Assembly: GCF_003605385.1 (NCBI RefSeq)
Contig: NZ_QYTV02000001.1
Location: forward strand, 518,249 to 582,248
Direction of reading: 5' to 3'
DNA: 64,000 nucleotides
From: Siminovitchia acidinfaciens
GTDB lineage: Bacteria > Bacillota > Bacilli > Bacillales > Bacillaceae_C
The translations under genes were made by a program, and so were the position numbers. Shown here piece by piece: positions 1 to 8,174 of this stretch (positions are counted from its first letter, which is position 1; each line of letters begins with the position of its first letter). The notes beneath the pieces are model-generated. The model worked only from the letters and a program-made list of their open reading frames with translations, was not told the DNA's origin and ran no database searches.

Positions 1-1
1 A

Positions 2-856
2 TATAAAATGACATTGGATAACAAATCCAAGGAAGACGTTTATTATGCAGGAGGGGTGTCCCTGTTGTCGGATGACGGAGCGGATTACATCATCCCTAGA
101 CGGCATCTTGTCGACCGAGATCAGTGGCTGAAGGATGACGATTCAGAAGATGTTTCACAATTCTCTAAAGGAAAGAGCTTTACTGGAATGAACGCCCATT
201 CCATGACAAAAGCACAGTTTGATAAATTGAGCTCACCAACATTGAAAATTGATGCCTTATTCTTAAATAACGACACGTCCAAACGATTGGGCGAAGATGC
301 TGTCTTTAAATTGCCGTTTAATGATAAGGGAGCTGAAAAAGCCGCAGCATCAGGAGAACAGTATCAGGATAAAATGGTGACAGACAATATTGCGGACAAG
401 GAAATCTTTTTTGAGAAAACCGAGATCAATGAAACAAAAGAAATTGATGGTGTTAAAATTACGCTAGACGGCGTCCAATATGCAAACGTGACTCCAACAG
501 ATGGCCATGCGGAAAGATTTTCAAATTTTGGCGACAGCGGCCTGGTGGCAATCACTCTTAAAACAACAATCGAAAACGGCAGCGACACTCCTTTTGATAA
601 ATATTTGATCGATAGAAAATTAACAATTGATGAAAACCGTGGAACGATGTTCAACCAGGGAATGCTTGAGCCGAACTACTCCGGAACATTCAACCCTGAG
701 GACAAAGATGAATTGCTCACAGTATTCCTGTTCAGAAAAGACGAGTTCGACATCTTTAAAAAGTTTGAATTACAAGTCGGACCGCTTAAAGATGAAAACG
801 CAAAGGCGCTGTTTAAAGAAAAAACAGTCACATTCGAATTGCCAGTGAAGAAGTAG
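2..856 (+). CDS. DUF5068/DUF4352-like lipoprotein, 3' part (partial)
   Basis: C-terminal part of a gene whose 5' end lies outside the window: the frame is open to the left edge (Tyr-Lys precede the first Met), and the visible protein begins inside what looks like a beta-strand ('TLDNKSKEDVYYAG'). It reads as a two-domain, beta-rich, acidic and lysine-rich extracytoplasmic protein of the kind annotated in Bacillus as DUF5068/DUF4352 lipoproteins. Two similar halves can be made out: 'TLDNKSKEDVYYAGGV...' and, later, 'ITLKTTIENGSDTPFDKYL'. No catalytic motif is visible and no function is proposed. A strong terminator follows 11 bases after the stop. The family call rests on overall resemblance only. 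Confidence 0.55.
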   Translation, partial: YKMTLDNKSKEDVYYAGGVSLLSDDGADYIIPRRHLVDRDQWLKDDDSEDVSQFSKGKSFTGMNAHSMTKAQFDKLSSPTLKIDALFLNNDTSKRLGEDAVFKLPFNDKGAEKAAASGEQYQDKMVTDNIADKEIFFEKTEINETKEIDGVKITLDGVQYANVTPTDGHAERFSNFGDSGLVAITLKTTIENGSDTPFDKYLIDRKLTIDENRGTMFNQGMLEPNYSGTFNPEDKDELLTVFLFRKDEFDIFKKFELQVGPLKDENAKALFKEKTVTFELPVKK

Positions 857-866
857 TCGGAAATGT

Positions 867-910
867 AATCCGGTCCAAAGTGATCAAATCATTTTGGACC
901 GGATTTTTTT
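867..910 (+). terminator. Intrinsic terminator of the DUF5068-like gene
   Basis: Thirteen-base stem (AATCCGGTCCAAA paired with TTTGGACCGGATT), loop of about 12, then a run of seven T. Confidence 0.9.
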
Positions 911-994
911 GTGAAAAAGGGCTTGGACAAGGGTGGAGCGTGAAGAAGGTGTGAAAGGAGATAGGTGGGAGGAGCTATAGGCGATGATCGAGAT

Positions 995-1202
995 TATGGT
1001 TTGAACGTGCATGTCCGGAATTGAATGTATGAACTCTCTTGTTCAATATTTGAATCCTGTCTTTTAAAAGTGCGAGCCTCGCAGTTCAACGTGCAAAGCC
1101 TATGTTTTATGTGTGAGCACCGTGGTTTACGTGCGAAATATCGGTATCAATGTTAGCCCCGCTGTGGAAAATGTAATGCCCGTTTTTAGCCATTAGAAGC
1201 CC
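995..1202. repeat. Degenerate ~21-bp tandem array
   Basis: About ten imperfect units of 20-22 bases. Each runs roughly (G)TT-AA-GTGCGA-A-CC and closes with a CC, CTC or TC at about 1016, 1036, 1057, 1078, 1100, 1121, 1142, 1160, 1180 and 1202. The clearest units are TTTGAACGTGCATGTCC, GTTCAACGTGCAAAGCC and GGTTTACGTGCGAAAT. The array fills most of the gap between the terminator of the first gene and pdxK. The spacing is two helical turns. There is no long open frame through it. Confidence 0.6.
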
Positions 1203-1336
1203 GGACTCCAAGCGCTTAAACTAACTGCTCGGGTGTTCCACTACGATTCAACCTCTTGCAAAGTTCTCGATGGATGCATGATAATATTACTAGGGTTTTA
1301 TTTACTTGAATTAGTAGCCGGAGAGGATTTGATCAC

Positions 1337-2164
1337 GTGAGTATACCTAGAGCATTATCAATCGCAGGTTCTGCTGCAAGGGGAGGCGCAGGAATCCAGG
1401 CGGACTTAAAGACGTTCCAGGAGATGGACGTGTTTGGGCTTAGTTCTATCACGGCAATTGTTGCGACCCATCCACGCATGGATCAGGGCGTTTTCCCGTT
1501 AAAATTGGATGCAATTGAAGCGCAGGTGTACACGGCGCTGCGCGATATTGGAGCGGATGCGATAAAAACGGGGATGCTTTTTACAGAGGAAATTATCACA
1601 CATGTGGCCAAGTGGATTGAGGAATCGGATACGTCTAATATCGTTGTGGACCCGGTCATGATCGGTAAAATGGGTTCGGCGTTGTTAAAAGACGATGCCA
1701 TTGAGGCTGTAAAAACCAAATTGATACCATTAGCCACAATCATTACGCCAAATATGCCGGAGGCTGCGCGACTGATGGAAACGGATCAGCAGCTCAATTC
1801 GGTTGATGACTTGAAGCAAGCGGCGGAAGAGTTGCAAAAACTTGGTCCCAAGTATGTTCTTGTAAAAGGCGGCCGTCTGGAAGGACCGGCGGTTGATGTA
1901 TTATTTGATGGGAACGAATTCCGTATTCTTGAAGCTCCGCGGATTGATACCATCCATACAAATGGAGCGGGATGCAGCTATTCCGCAGCCATTACGGCCC
2001 AATTGGCGAAAGGCAAAACAGTCCCTGAAGCCGTAGAAGAGGCAAAGAAATTCATTACAGCCGCCATTCGCCACTCCATCACATTCAGGCGCGGCGTCGG
2101 TCCCACCTACCATGCCGCCTATCAGAAGTACGGAGAAACAGGTGTCAATGTCACGGTGGAATAA
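1337..2164 (+). CDS. pdxK: Pyridoxine/pyridoxal kinase of the ThiD-PdxK family
   Basis: 275-residue ribokinase-fold kinase closest in recall to Bacillus PdxK, which phosphorylates pyridoxine, pyridoxal or pyridoxamine in the B6 salvage pathway; hydroxymethylpyrimidine kinase activity is the alternative. Visible marks are the N-terminal GGAGIQADLKTFQE segment, 'VVDPVMIGK', 'ITPNMPEA', and 'NGAGCSYSA' near the C-terminus, whose Cys is the catalytic residue used by Bacillus ThiD/PdxK enzymes. The first glycine-rich motif is unusual: family members normally read GSDSxGGAGIQAD, here GSAARGGAGIQAD. GTG start with GGAGAGG about 11 bases upstream. It stands alone, with its own terminator. A B6 kinase would serve the PLP enzyme KynU, but there is no operon link. 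Confidence 0.85.
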   Translation: MSIPRALSIAGSAARGGAGIQADLKTFQEMDVFGLSSITAIVATHPRMDQGVFPLKLDAIEAQVYTALRDIGADAIKTGMLFTEEIITHVAKWIEESDTSNIVVDPVMIGKMGSALLKDDAIEAVKTKLIPLATIITPNMPEAARLMETDQQLNSVDDLKQAAEELQKLGPKYVLVKGGRLEGPAVDVLFDGNEFRILEAPRIDTIHTNGAGCSYSAAITAQLAKGKTVPEAVEEAKKFITAAIRHSITFRRGVGPTYHAAYQKYGETGVNVTVE

Positions 2165-2175
2165 TAAACGAAGGA

Positions 2176-2206
2176 AGCCAGTTCCAATTTTGGAGCTGGC
2201 TTTTTA
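2176..2206 (+). terminator. Intrinsic terminator of pdxK
   Basis: AGCCAGTTCCA / TGGAGCTGGCT stem with a short ATTT loop and a T run, 12 bases after the stop codon. Confidence 0.85.
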
Positions 2207-2394
2207 TGATGAAAAATTATTGATGTCTCTACGATTGAATCGACGGTTCTCCAGTGCCCTAACTCGTGTCAGCTGAAAAAAGCAACAGGTCCCTCATAGT
2301 CTATACTTGTCCCCTAATTGGCCAACCTGCCTTCGTCATCAATGCTCAAAATGATTTAGACCAAAAACTGGGTCATCGCCCCCGGCGCGGCTGC

Positions 2395-2748
2395 TTATTT
2401 CATTTTTCCCCGCTGGTTATACAGAACAAAAAGCAGCAAAAGCATCACGATATCCAGCCTTGCAGCAAATGCAAACTTCATAAATCCCTCTGAATACAAC
2501 GGAATTTTTGTTAACATCAACGCCGCCACCATGATTCCCATTAATGGAATTGTGGCAAGCCTTGCTCCCTTGTTCATTAAAATTAAAATGCCGCATACGA
2601 TTTCCACCACAGCGACCACCATAATCAGCTGTTTGGGAAACGGCAGCCTTAGTTGGATGAACGTGTTTGCAAGGTCTGGACTCAAGAATTTCATGGCACC
2701 GGAAGTGATGAAGACATAGGCGACCGCCCATCTTACCAAAGTGGTCAT
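2395..2748 (-). CDS. DoxX-family small membrane protein
   Basis: About 117 residues with four predicted membrane segments (around residues 5-22, 40-58, 65-83 and 90-110), including 'RWAVAYVFITSGAMKFL', the first helix typical of DoxX/DoxD-like proteins. Family members are found in quinone-linked redox or oxidative-stress systems, but this one has no informative partner. The upstream in-frame ATG at 2754 lies directly against the G-rich ribosome site (GAGGGGGG); the ATG at 2748 sits six bases from it and is chosen here. The gene is convergent with pdxK and divergent from the coiled-coil gene. Confidence 0.75.
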   Translation of the reverse strand: MTTLVRWAVAYVFITSGAMKFLSPDLANTFIQLRLPFPKQLIMVVAVVEIVCGILILMNKGARLATIPLMGIMVAALMLTKIPLYSEGFMKFAFAARLDIVMLLLLFVLYNQRGKMK

Positions 2749-2919
2749 TTGCATCCCCCCTCATAATTTATATGTTCAGGGCCGGACAAACATTGCAAAA
2801 AGAGCTAATCCACATTTTTGGACAACTAATTTGCAAAAATTGATGAATTTAGCGTCCCTCCTTTATGCCGATTTGCATAAGCTAATACATGTATTAAAAG
2901 CAAGGGGTGTGAAAGAAGA

Positions 2920-3684
2920 ATGGGGTTATACTTCAATGAAGAGGAACACCCGTATATTTATCAAAGTAACGAAGATATCGATGAGCCCAACCAATCAGTT
3001 GCTAACATAGATGAATGGTCCGAATTCATGGAGGCACAGAAAAAAGCCAATTACATTTTGCAGAAATCCTTTATGGATTTAAATAGATTAGTTGAACATC
3101 AGGAAAAGGTGCGAAAGAATCAATGGAAGAAAATCTCCTATCAGTTGAAAGATTTGAGAAGATATGACAGAAAACAAGATGAAGTCCATGAAAATGTAAA
3201 GGAGCATCTAACGGGGATTGATGAAAAAAACCGCAGACTGGAAGAAATGCTGGAACAGGAAACTCTTTTTAAAAAAGAAGTCATGGAACAGCTTTTACAG
3301 GTAGGCGGAACGAATGAGGAAATTGAAAAGCGCTTGAAATCCGTGGAAGCCGCCAATGCAGAGCTTTTAACGAAATTGAATGATCAGCAAGAATTTCAAA
3401 GGGAGATGACTGAACAAATTTCGAAACAGGAGGAAAGGCACCAGGAAGTGATTGGCCGATTGGATAACCAAGAAGCGATCACTGAAAAAATCCTGAGGCA
3501 AGTGATAAATATCCGGTCCATCCTGTTCGAAAGGGCCAATTATCTTGCTGAAAAAATTGAAAACAGCTACCAGCTCACTTCCTCTTATGTTTACAAACTT
3601 ATGACCGGCTCTGTAGAGCCGTTGCAGCTTTTTCTGCTTAAACAAAAAGAGAAAAGGAAGGAAAAGGAAGAAAGTAATGACTAA
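2920..3684 (+). CDS. Coiled-coil protein of unknown function
   Basis: 254 residues, extremely rich in Glu, Lys and Gln with heptad-like spacing from about residue 50 to 200 (for example 'EEIEKRLKSVEAANAELL'). This predicts a long coiled coil. The C-terminal 50 residues ('IENSYQLTSSYVYKLM', 'EPLQLFLLKQKEKRKEK') are less repetitive and end in a basic tail. There is no signal peptide and no membrane segment, so it is probably cytoplasmic. I do not recognise the family. GTGTG-rich leader with AAGGGGTG upstream of the ATG; terminator directly after. Monocistronic. Confidence 0.7.
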   Translation: MGLYFNEEEHPYIYQSNEDIDEPNQSVANIDEWSEFMEAQKKANYILQKSFMDLNRLVEHQEKVRKNQWKKISYQLKDLRRYDRKQDEVHENVKEHLTGIDEKNRRLEEMLEQETLFKKEVMEQLLQVGGTNEEIEKRLKSVEAANAELLTKLNDQQEFQREMTEQISKQEERHQEVIGRLDNQEAITEKILRQVINIRSILFERANYLAEKIENSYQLTSSYVYKLMTGSVEPLQLFLLKQKEKRKEKEESND

Positions 3685-3701
3685 AAAAATAAAATGAAAT
3701 C

Positions 3702-3742
3702 TCGAATATTGGATATAAATAGATCCGGTATTCGATTTTTTT
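3702..3742 (+). terminator. Intrinsic terminator of the coiled-coil gene
   Basis: TCGAATATTGGAT pairs with ATCCGGTATTCGA (two G-U pairs), followed by seven T. Confidence 0.85.
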
Positions 3743-3870
3743 GTGTTTTCTTTTGAAGTTTCTCATTTATAATAAAATGCTTAGGATATTCAAGTGGTTG
3801 GAAAAAGTTGAATATTGATTTTTATATTTGATTAATTCTTAATTTTAGTACAGGGGAGGTTTTGGTTTTT

Positions 3871-5673
3871 ATGAAATCTAGAGTCGTTAAGGATTTTATG
3901 GAAAGGTACGAATGCATGTTAAAAGCCGATATGTCTTATGCCGAAGCTGTCTCTATACTGGCAGAAAAGGGGATTGATTATGCACCTGTGATCAATGATG
4001 AAAAACAATATGCAGGTATATTTGCAACGACAGCAAAGACCGCTGTCCAATCAAAATCAAAGCAGACGGTAAAGGACCTCATGTATACGGATTTGCCGGC
4101 ATTATCCCCATTTGCTTTTATAGAAGAAGTTCAATTTCGGCAGTTTCCTTTGCCTGTCTTACCTGTAGTGGAAAGCAATGTCCTGTTGGGGGTCATTACA
4201 GAAAAAAGTATGAATGAGCAGCTTTCATTTCTTTTAACTCATGAGAGGAATAAAGCAAATCAACTAAACTCAGAAATTATGCTTCTGCAGAAAAGTTTTA
4301 ATGAATTAAACGAAATGCTTGAACACTCCTATGACGGGTTTGCGATTACAAACAATGAGGGCATTACGATCAGGGTCAATAAGGCATGGGACAGGCTTAC
4401 TGGATTGAAGCGGGAGGATGTTATCGGGATTCCGCTGGAGCATCTTGTGGAAACAGGGTATTTCAGTGATTCGGTGACAATGAAAGTGATTCAGACGAAA
4501 AAGCCGACGACTATTATTCAAAAGATGAAATCCGGCAAGCAGGCGATGATGACAGGTAGCCCTGTCTTCGATGAAAATGGGCAATTATATCAAGTCATTA
4601 TTAATATTCGGGATATAACTGAGCTTCATCAATTAAAAGAAAGTCTTGAAAGCAAAGAGAAGCTTGCTGAAAGATATCAACATGAAATTTCTCAAATCAG
4701 ATTGAAACAGACAAATGAAGACAGCATCATTGCAGAAAGCAGAGTAATGCAAGACTTGCTGGATCTGGCCTCGCGTGTAGCAAGGGTGGAAAGTACGGTT
4801 TTATTAACAGGTGAGTCTGGTGTAGGTAAAGGGGTAATTGCAAGATTTATCCACCAAAACAGCCTAAGAGGGCCCGATCAGCCTTTTATTATAGTAAACT
4901 GCGGTGCTATCCCGCAGGAATTATTGGAGTCGGAGCTGTTTGGGTATGTAGGTGGGGCATTCACTGGTGCCAACAGAAACGGAAAGCCGGGCATGTTTGA
5001 ACTGGCTGATGGCGGGACATTGTTTTTAGATGAAATTGCTGAACTTCCGCTTAAACTGCAAGTGAAACTTTTGCACGTCATTCAAGAGAAGGAAGTGACG
5101 AGAGTGGGAGGAACCAAACCAATCAAGTTGAATGTCCGTCTTATTTCTGCAACAAATAAAGATTTATTGAGACTGATTGATGAAGAGAAATTCAGGGAGG
5201 ATCTATATTACCGCCTGAATGTTGTTCCGCTTTCCATTCCTCCGCTGCGGGCTAGAGTAGAAGACATTCTTCCGCTTTCGGCGCATTATCTGAATTTATA
5301 CAATAAAAAATACTCGCTCAATAAAATTATTTCGAATGAGTTGATGGACATTTTACTGACATATAAGTGGCCCGGCAATATTCGGGAACTGGCAAATGTA
5401 ATCGAGCGAATGGTCGTTACGGCCAGCGCTGACATTTTGACTCCAGAAAGATTTCCGAATAATTCCAATCATCGTGCTGTTGGATTAAAGAATCATCCTA
5501 TGAAAGAAAATAATCAGCCTTTACCTTCACTCCAGCAAGCGAACGATCAAATGGAGTTTGAATTGATCAGCCGGGCATTGGAAATTGGAAAAACACAGGC
5601 AAAGGCGGCAGACCTATTGGGAATCAGCTTGAGAACTTTAATTAGAAAAATGAAAAGGCTTAACTTCAAATAA
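3871..5673 (+). CDS. Sigma-54-dependent activator, CBS-PAS-AAA+-Fis
   Basis: About 600 residues. The N-terminal ~115 residues look like a CBS pair. A short coiled segment and a PAS domain follow (about 148-255, 'DGFAITNNEGITIRVNKAWDRLTG', 'VIINIRDITELHQLKESLES'). The AAA+ domain (about 290-520) has Walker A GESGVGKG near 314, the sigma-54-contacting GAFTGA loop near 362 and Walker B 'GTLFLDEI'. A Fis-type helix-turn-helix lies at the end ('QAKAADLLGISLRTLIRKM'). All hallmark residues are intact, so it should remodel sigma-54 RNA polymerase. The target is almost certainly the operon at 6248, which has a -24/-12 promoter. ATG 3871 is preferred over TTG 3862 because GGGGAGG ends only two bases before the TTG. 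The inducer is unknown; a CBS pair may bind adenylate nucleotides. Confidence 0.93.
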   Translation: MKSRVVKDFMERYECMLKADMSYAEAVSILAEKGIDYAPVINDEKQYAGIFATTAKTAVQSKSKQTVKDLMYTDLPALSPFAFIEEVQFRQFPLPVLPVVESNVLLGVITEKSMNEQLSFLLTHERNKANQLNSEIMLLQKSFNELNEMLEHSYDGFAITNNEGITIRVNKAWDRLTGLKREDVIGIPLEHLVETGYFSDSVTMKVIQTKKPTTIIQKMKSGKQAMMTGSPVFDENGQLYQVIINIRDITELHQLKESLESKEKLAERYQHEISQIRLKQTNEDSIIAESRVMQDLLDLASRVARVESTVLLTGESGVGKGVIARFIHQNSLRGPDQPFIIVNCGAIPQELLESELFGYVGGAFTGANRNGKPGMFELADGGTLFLDEIAELPLKLQVKLLHVIQEKEVTRVGGTKPIKLNVRLISATNKDLLRLIDEEKFREDLYYRLNVVPLSIPPLRARVEDILPLSAHYLNLYNKKYSLNKIISNELMDILLTYKWPGNIRELANVIERMVVTASADILTPERFPNNSNHRAVGLKNHPMKENNQPLPSLQQANDQMEFELISRALEIGKTQAKAADLLGISLRTLIRKMKRLNFK

Positions 5674-5674
5674 G

Positions 5675-5724
5675 TGTCATTTGTGACATGCCACATTTGT
5701 CATATGCGTCAAATGTGGCATATG
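5675..5724. promoter_or_regulatory. Nested palindromes after the activator gene: terminator and/or activator-binding site
   Basis: Directly after the stop codon comes TGTCA-TTTG-TGACA (5675-5688). A perfect 12-bp inverted repeat follows: ATGCCACATTTG (5688-5699) and CAAATGTGGCAT (5710-5721), then ATGATTTTT. The second hairpin could terminate the regulator transcript, but the T run is short. Two stacked palindromes of related sequence (TGACATG, TGTCATATG) are what a Fis-family activator-binding region would look like. Both roles are possible. Confidence 0.55.
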
Positions 5725-5766
5725 ATTTTTGAGGAAAATTTGTATTTTACCGCTTTTTGATAGAGT

Positions 5767-6190
5767 AAGAAAATATTAAATCAGACGAAATATTTTGTTC
5801 GAATTAAGAATTATTATGTCTAGCTCCGACGTACAGAAAGTGCTAGTGCCACCGAAGCGACAGGACAAGGAAAGCTTCGGCAGCGTTACATCGCACGAAG
5901 AAAAAGCGTAGCTTTTTCGAGGATGTCGCGGTCTGAGGCGGCCAGGCGCCATCGGCTCGAGGTCACAAGTAGCAAGGAAGTTTATTCAGGAAGAATGTGC
6001 TCCTGCGGCACAGCTTATTCGAGGAAGCGTATGCTTCCCTCGTCGCAAAGCCGCTTGAAGCATATTCATGGAGGCTTCACATGAGGTATTAAAAGTTAGT
6101 AGCTTTGCTGTGGTGGCTGAGGAACTCCCTCATCAAAATTCGCCTTGTGCTTGTCGCCGATAGGCGGGCGCCTTCTGCTTTTCTTATAGT
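5767..6190 (+). repeat. Dispersed mosaic repeat, copy A (full form)
   Basis: Begins with a ~55-base AT-rich module (AAGAAAATATTAAATCAGA ... TATGTCTAGCTC). It continues with segments shared with copy B (39036-39340): AGGCGCCATCGG, CGAGGTCACAAGT, AATGTGCTCCTGCG, ATTCGAGGAAGC, GCTGTGGTGGCTGAGGAACT and TTCGCCTTGTGCTTGTCGCC. It ends in CTTTTCTTATA. Another segment (CAGCGTTACATCGCACGAAG) occurs reverse-complemented in copy C. No coding sequence is visible. It lies between the palindromes at 5675-5721 and the sigma-54 promoter at 6191. Confidence 0.8.
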
Positions 6191-6206
6191 TGGCATCATT
6201 CTTGCA
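6191..6206 (+). promoter_or_regulatory. Sigma-54 (-24/-12) promoter
   Basis: TGGCATCATTCTTGCA: the GG of the -24 element and the GC of the -12 element are separated by exactly ten bases, matching TGGCAC-N5-TTGC. Transcription should start near 6217, about 30 bases before the first start codon. The adjacent upstream gene encodes an activator with a GAFTGA loop. Confidence 0.88.
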
Positions 6207-6247
6207 ATTAACTTATTTGCAAGACGAACAAACAGGAGGGTAGTGGA

Positions 6248-6925
6248 ATGACAAAAAATTATTGGGATTGGAAGCCCGTTTTTCATATGGATCCATATAA
6301 AAGTGCTTTACTCGTTATCGATATGCAAAATGCTTTTTTGGAAAAAGGATCCCCATTGGAAGTGCCGATGGCTCGAGAGCAGGTCCCTGTTTTTAAAAAA
6401 ATGCTCTCTTATTGCCGAGAGCAGGGCATTCCCGTCATATATACAGAGTTTTGCATAGGACCCGATTTTCATTATAAGTTTTATTGGAAAAATGCGGAAC
6501 AAAGAGGTCTGAGAGTCGAAGCGCCATATTGCGAGTTGTGGGATGGAAAGTATGAAACAGAAATTTACCATGAGTTAAAACCGCTTCCAAGTGAAAAGGT
6601 TATCAAAAAGTTTGGGTATGATTGTTTTGCTGAAACAGATCTGGACTCGGTCCTGAAAAGCCTAGGTGTCTCCAACTTGATTGTGACAGGAACGGTTTTG
6701 AATTGGTGTGTGGACAGTACAGTCCGCGCTGCCTATCACAAACACTATGATGTCACTGTTATTTCAGATGCGGTCAGTTCTTATGATCATGCGGGAGGCA
6801 CGGCAGAAGATTGGTGCAAGATGGAGCTTAATCTTATTGCCGAGGCATTCGGAAGAGTGGTTTCTTCCGATGATGCTATCGAAGAAATGAACAGCTTTCA
6901 ACAACAGGAAGCCAGAAGTATTTAA
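6248..6925 (+). CDS. Cysteine hydrolase, isochorismatase-like amidase
   Basis: 225 residues of the isochorismatase-like hydrolase fold. The triad is visible: Asp in 'ALLVIDMQNAF' (about residue 25), Lys in 'VIKKFGYDCF', and the nucleophile Cys in 'VLNWCVDSTVRAA'. The family includes nicotinamidase, maleamate amidohydrolase, N-carbamoylsarcosine amidase and ureidoacrylate hydrolase, all of which release ammonia from an amide or carbamoyl group. The substrate cannot be read from sequence. Placed beside an enamidase-like gene, I infer an amide intermediate of ring degradation. First gene of a sigma-54-driven operon; RBS ACAGGAGGG; 27 bases to the next gene. Confidence 0.88.
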   Translation: MTKNYWDWKPVFHMDPYKSALLVIDMQNAFLEKGSPLEVPMAREQVPVFKKMLSYCREQGIPVIYTEFCIGPDFHYKFYWKNAEQRGLRVEAPYCELWDGKYETEIYHELKPLPSEKVIKKFGYDCFAETDLDSVLKSLGVSNLIVTGTVLNWCVDSTVRAAYHKHYDVTVISDAVSSYDHAGGTAEDWCKMELNLIAEAFGRVVSSDDAIEEMNSFQQQEARSI

Positions 6926-6952
6926 TTTTAATACTTATAAAATGGAGGTGCC

Positions 6953-8140
6953 ATGCTGATGACAATTACAGCTTTGACAAATATCGGCACAATTGTAAGT
7001 GGTGATATTCATCATCCAATCATCGAAGGAGACACAATTATCGTCCAGGATGGAGTAATAGAGGCTGCCGGGACAGTTGACATTTTAGAAAGCTACCAAG
7101 TGGACGTATGGATTGATGTCCAGGGAGCGACAGTCATTCCCGGTTTGATCGATAGCCATACACACCCTGTGCTTGGTGACTACACACCGAGGCAAAACAG
7201 CTTCAACTTTCTTGAAGGCTCGGTGCATGGCGGTGTCACATCTATTATTTCGGCTGGTGAAGTGCACACTCCGGGAAGGCCGACAGATCCTGCAGGCGTA
7301 AAGGCCCTTGCAGTTCTTACACATAAATCTTTTACTAAATTCCGTCCAAAGGGCATAAAAGTCCATGCGGGTGCCCTTATCCTCGAAAAAGGATTGGTTG
7401 AAGAAGACTTTAAAGAATTGGCTGATGAAGGGCTTTGGCTTGTTGGTGAAGTGGGCCTTGGAAGTATAAAAGAGGCCCACGATGCGGTACCAATGGTGGA
7501 ATGGGCTAAAAAATACGGTATGAAGGTCGCTATGCATACTGGCGGCATCTCGATTCCAGGAAGTTCAATCGTGACAGCGGAAATGGTCATGAACGTGTCA
7601 CCGACATTGTCTTCGCATACAAATGGCGGGCCAACAGCGATCTCTATCGAAGAAATCGACAAGCTGATCGATGAAAGTGACATGCCACTGGAAATCGTCC
7701 AGTGCGGCAATATGAAAGCGGCAGATCATATTGCCCGGAGCTTAAAGGAAAAAGGCCAGCTTGACCGCCTTATCCTCGGAACGGATGCACCTTCTGGAAG
7801 CGGAGTCATGCCGCTTGGCATGTTAAGGACCATCGTTCAAACAGCAGCCCTTTCAGACATCCCTGGAGAGCAGGTGATTGCCTGTGCTACAGGGAACACA
7901 GCCAAAGTTTTTGAATTGAATACTTCCATGATTGCTGCTGGAAGAGAGGCTGACCTTGTAGTTATTGACTCGCCAATCGGTTCATCAGGCGAAGATGCTT
8001 TGTCCGCAATTGAATGCGGTGATATTCCTGCGGTCTCCATGGTAATGATTGATGGAGAAGTCCGCGTCAACAAAAGCAGGAACACTCCGCCGTCAGCAAG
8101 GCAGCCAATCTATGAAACAGGAAGAGCACTAACCAATTAA
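6953..8140 (+). CDS. Enamidase-like amidohydrolase
   Basis: 395 residues of the amidohydrolase superfamily, strongly recalling Eubacterium barkeri enamidase (Ena), which opens 6-oxo-1,4,5,6-tetrahydronicotinate to 2-formylglutarate plus ammonia. Shared stretches include 'DSHTHPVLGDYTPRQ', 'HGGVTSIISAGEVHTPGRP', 'GLVEEDFKELADEGLWLVGEVGLG', 'MHTGGISIPGSS', 'SHTNGGPTAIS', 'EIVQCGN' and 'LGTDAPSGSG'. The metal ligands HxH, His in MHTGG, His in SSHTNGG and Asp in GTDAP are all present. Predicted role: hydrolysis of a cyclic enamide (lactam) bond. The actual substrate is unknown, because no nicotinate dehydrogenase or reductase is nearby. Start could be ATG 6953 or 6959; GGAGGTGCC precedes both. 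Confidence 0.88.
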   Translation: MLMTITALTNIGTIVSGDIHHPIIEGDTIIVQDGVIEAAGTVDILESYQVDVWIDVQGATVIPGLIDSHTHPVLGDYTPRQNSFNFLEGSVHGGVTSIISAGEVHTPGRPTDPAGVKALAVLTHKSFTKFRPKGIKVHAGALILEKGLVEEDFKELADEGLWLVGEVGLGSIKEAHDAVPMVEWAKKYGMKVAMHTGGISIPGSSIVTAEMVMNVSPTLSSHTNGGPTAISIEEIDKLIDESDMPLEIVQCGNMKAADHIARSLKEKGQLDRLILGTDAPSGSGVMPLGMLRTIVQTAALSDIPGEQVIACATGNTAKVFELNTSMIAAGREADLVVIDSPIGSSGEDALSAIECGDIPAVSMVMIDGEVRVNKSRNTPPSARQPIYETGRALTN

Positions 8141-8174
8141 ACAACTGTAATTGACTAAAAAGGAGATAGTGAAA

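Noticed and set aside
995-1202. CRISPR array
   Set aside because: The units are contiguous, about 21 bp and degenerate; there are no conserved repeats separated by unique spacers and no cas genes.
2417-2764. 115-codon alternative frame over the DoxX-like gene
   Set aside because: Rich in His, Cys and Asn and without membrane segments, whereas the overlapping frame gives a typical four-helix DoxX protein with a good ribosome site.
5767-6190. Insertion sequence or broken gene
   Set aside because: No transposase-like frame, and the same sequence recurs with variable middles at other non-coding sites, so it is treated as a dispersed repeat.
7085-7710. Two long minus-strand open frames opposite the enamidase-like gene
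   Set aside because: The plus strand encodes a well-conserved amidohydrolase; the antisense translations show no domain or start signal.
6953-8140. Assignment to classical nicotinate fermentation
   Set aside because: The enamidase similarity is strong, but nicotinate hydroxylase, 6-hydroxynicotinate reductase and the downstream formylglutarate/methyleneglutarate genes are absent from the window.
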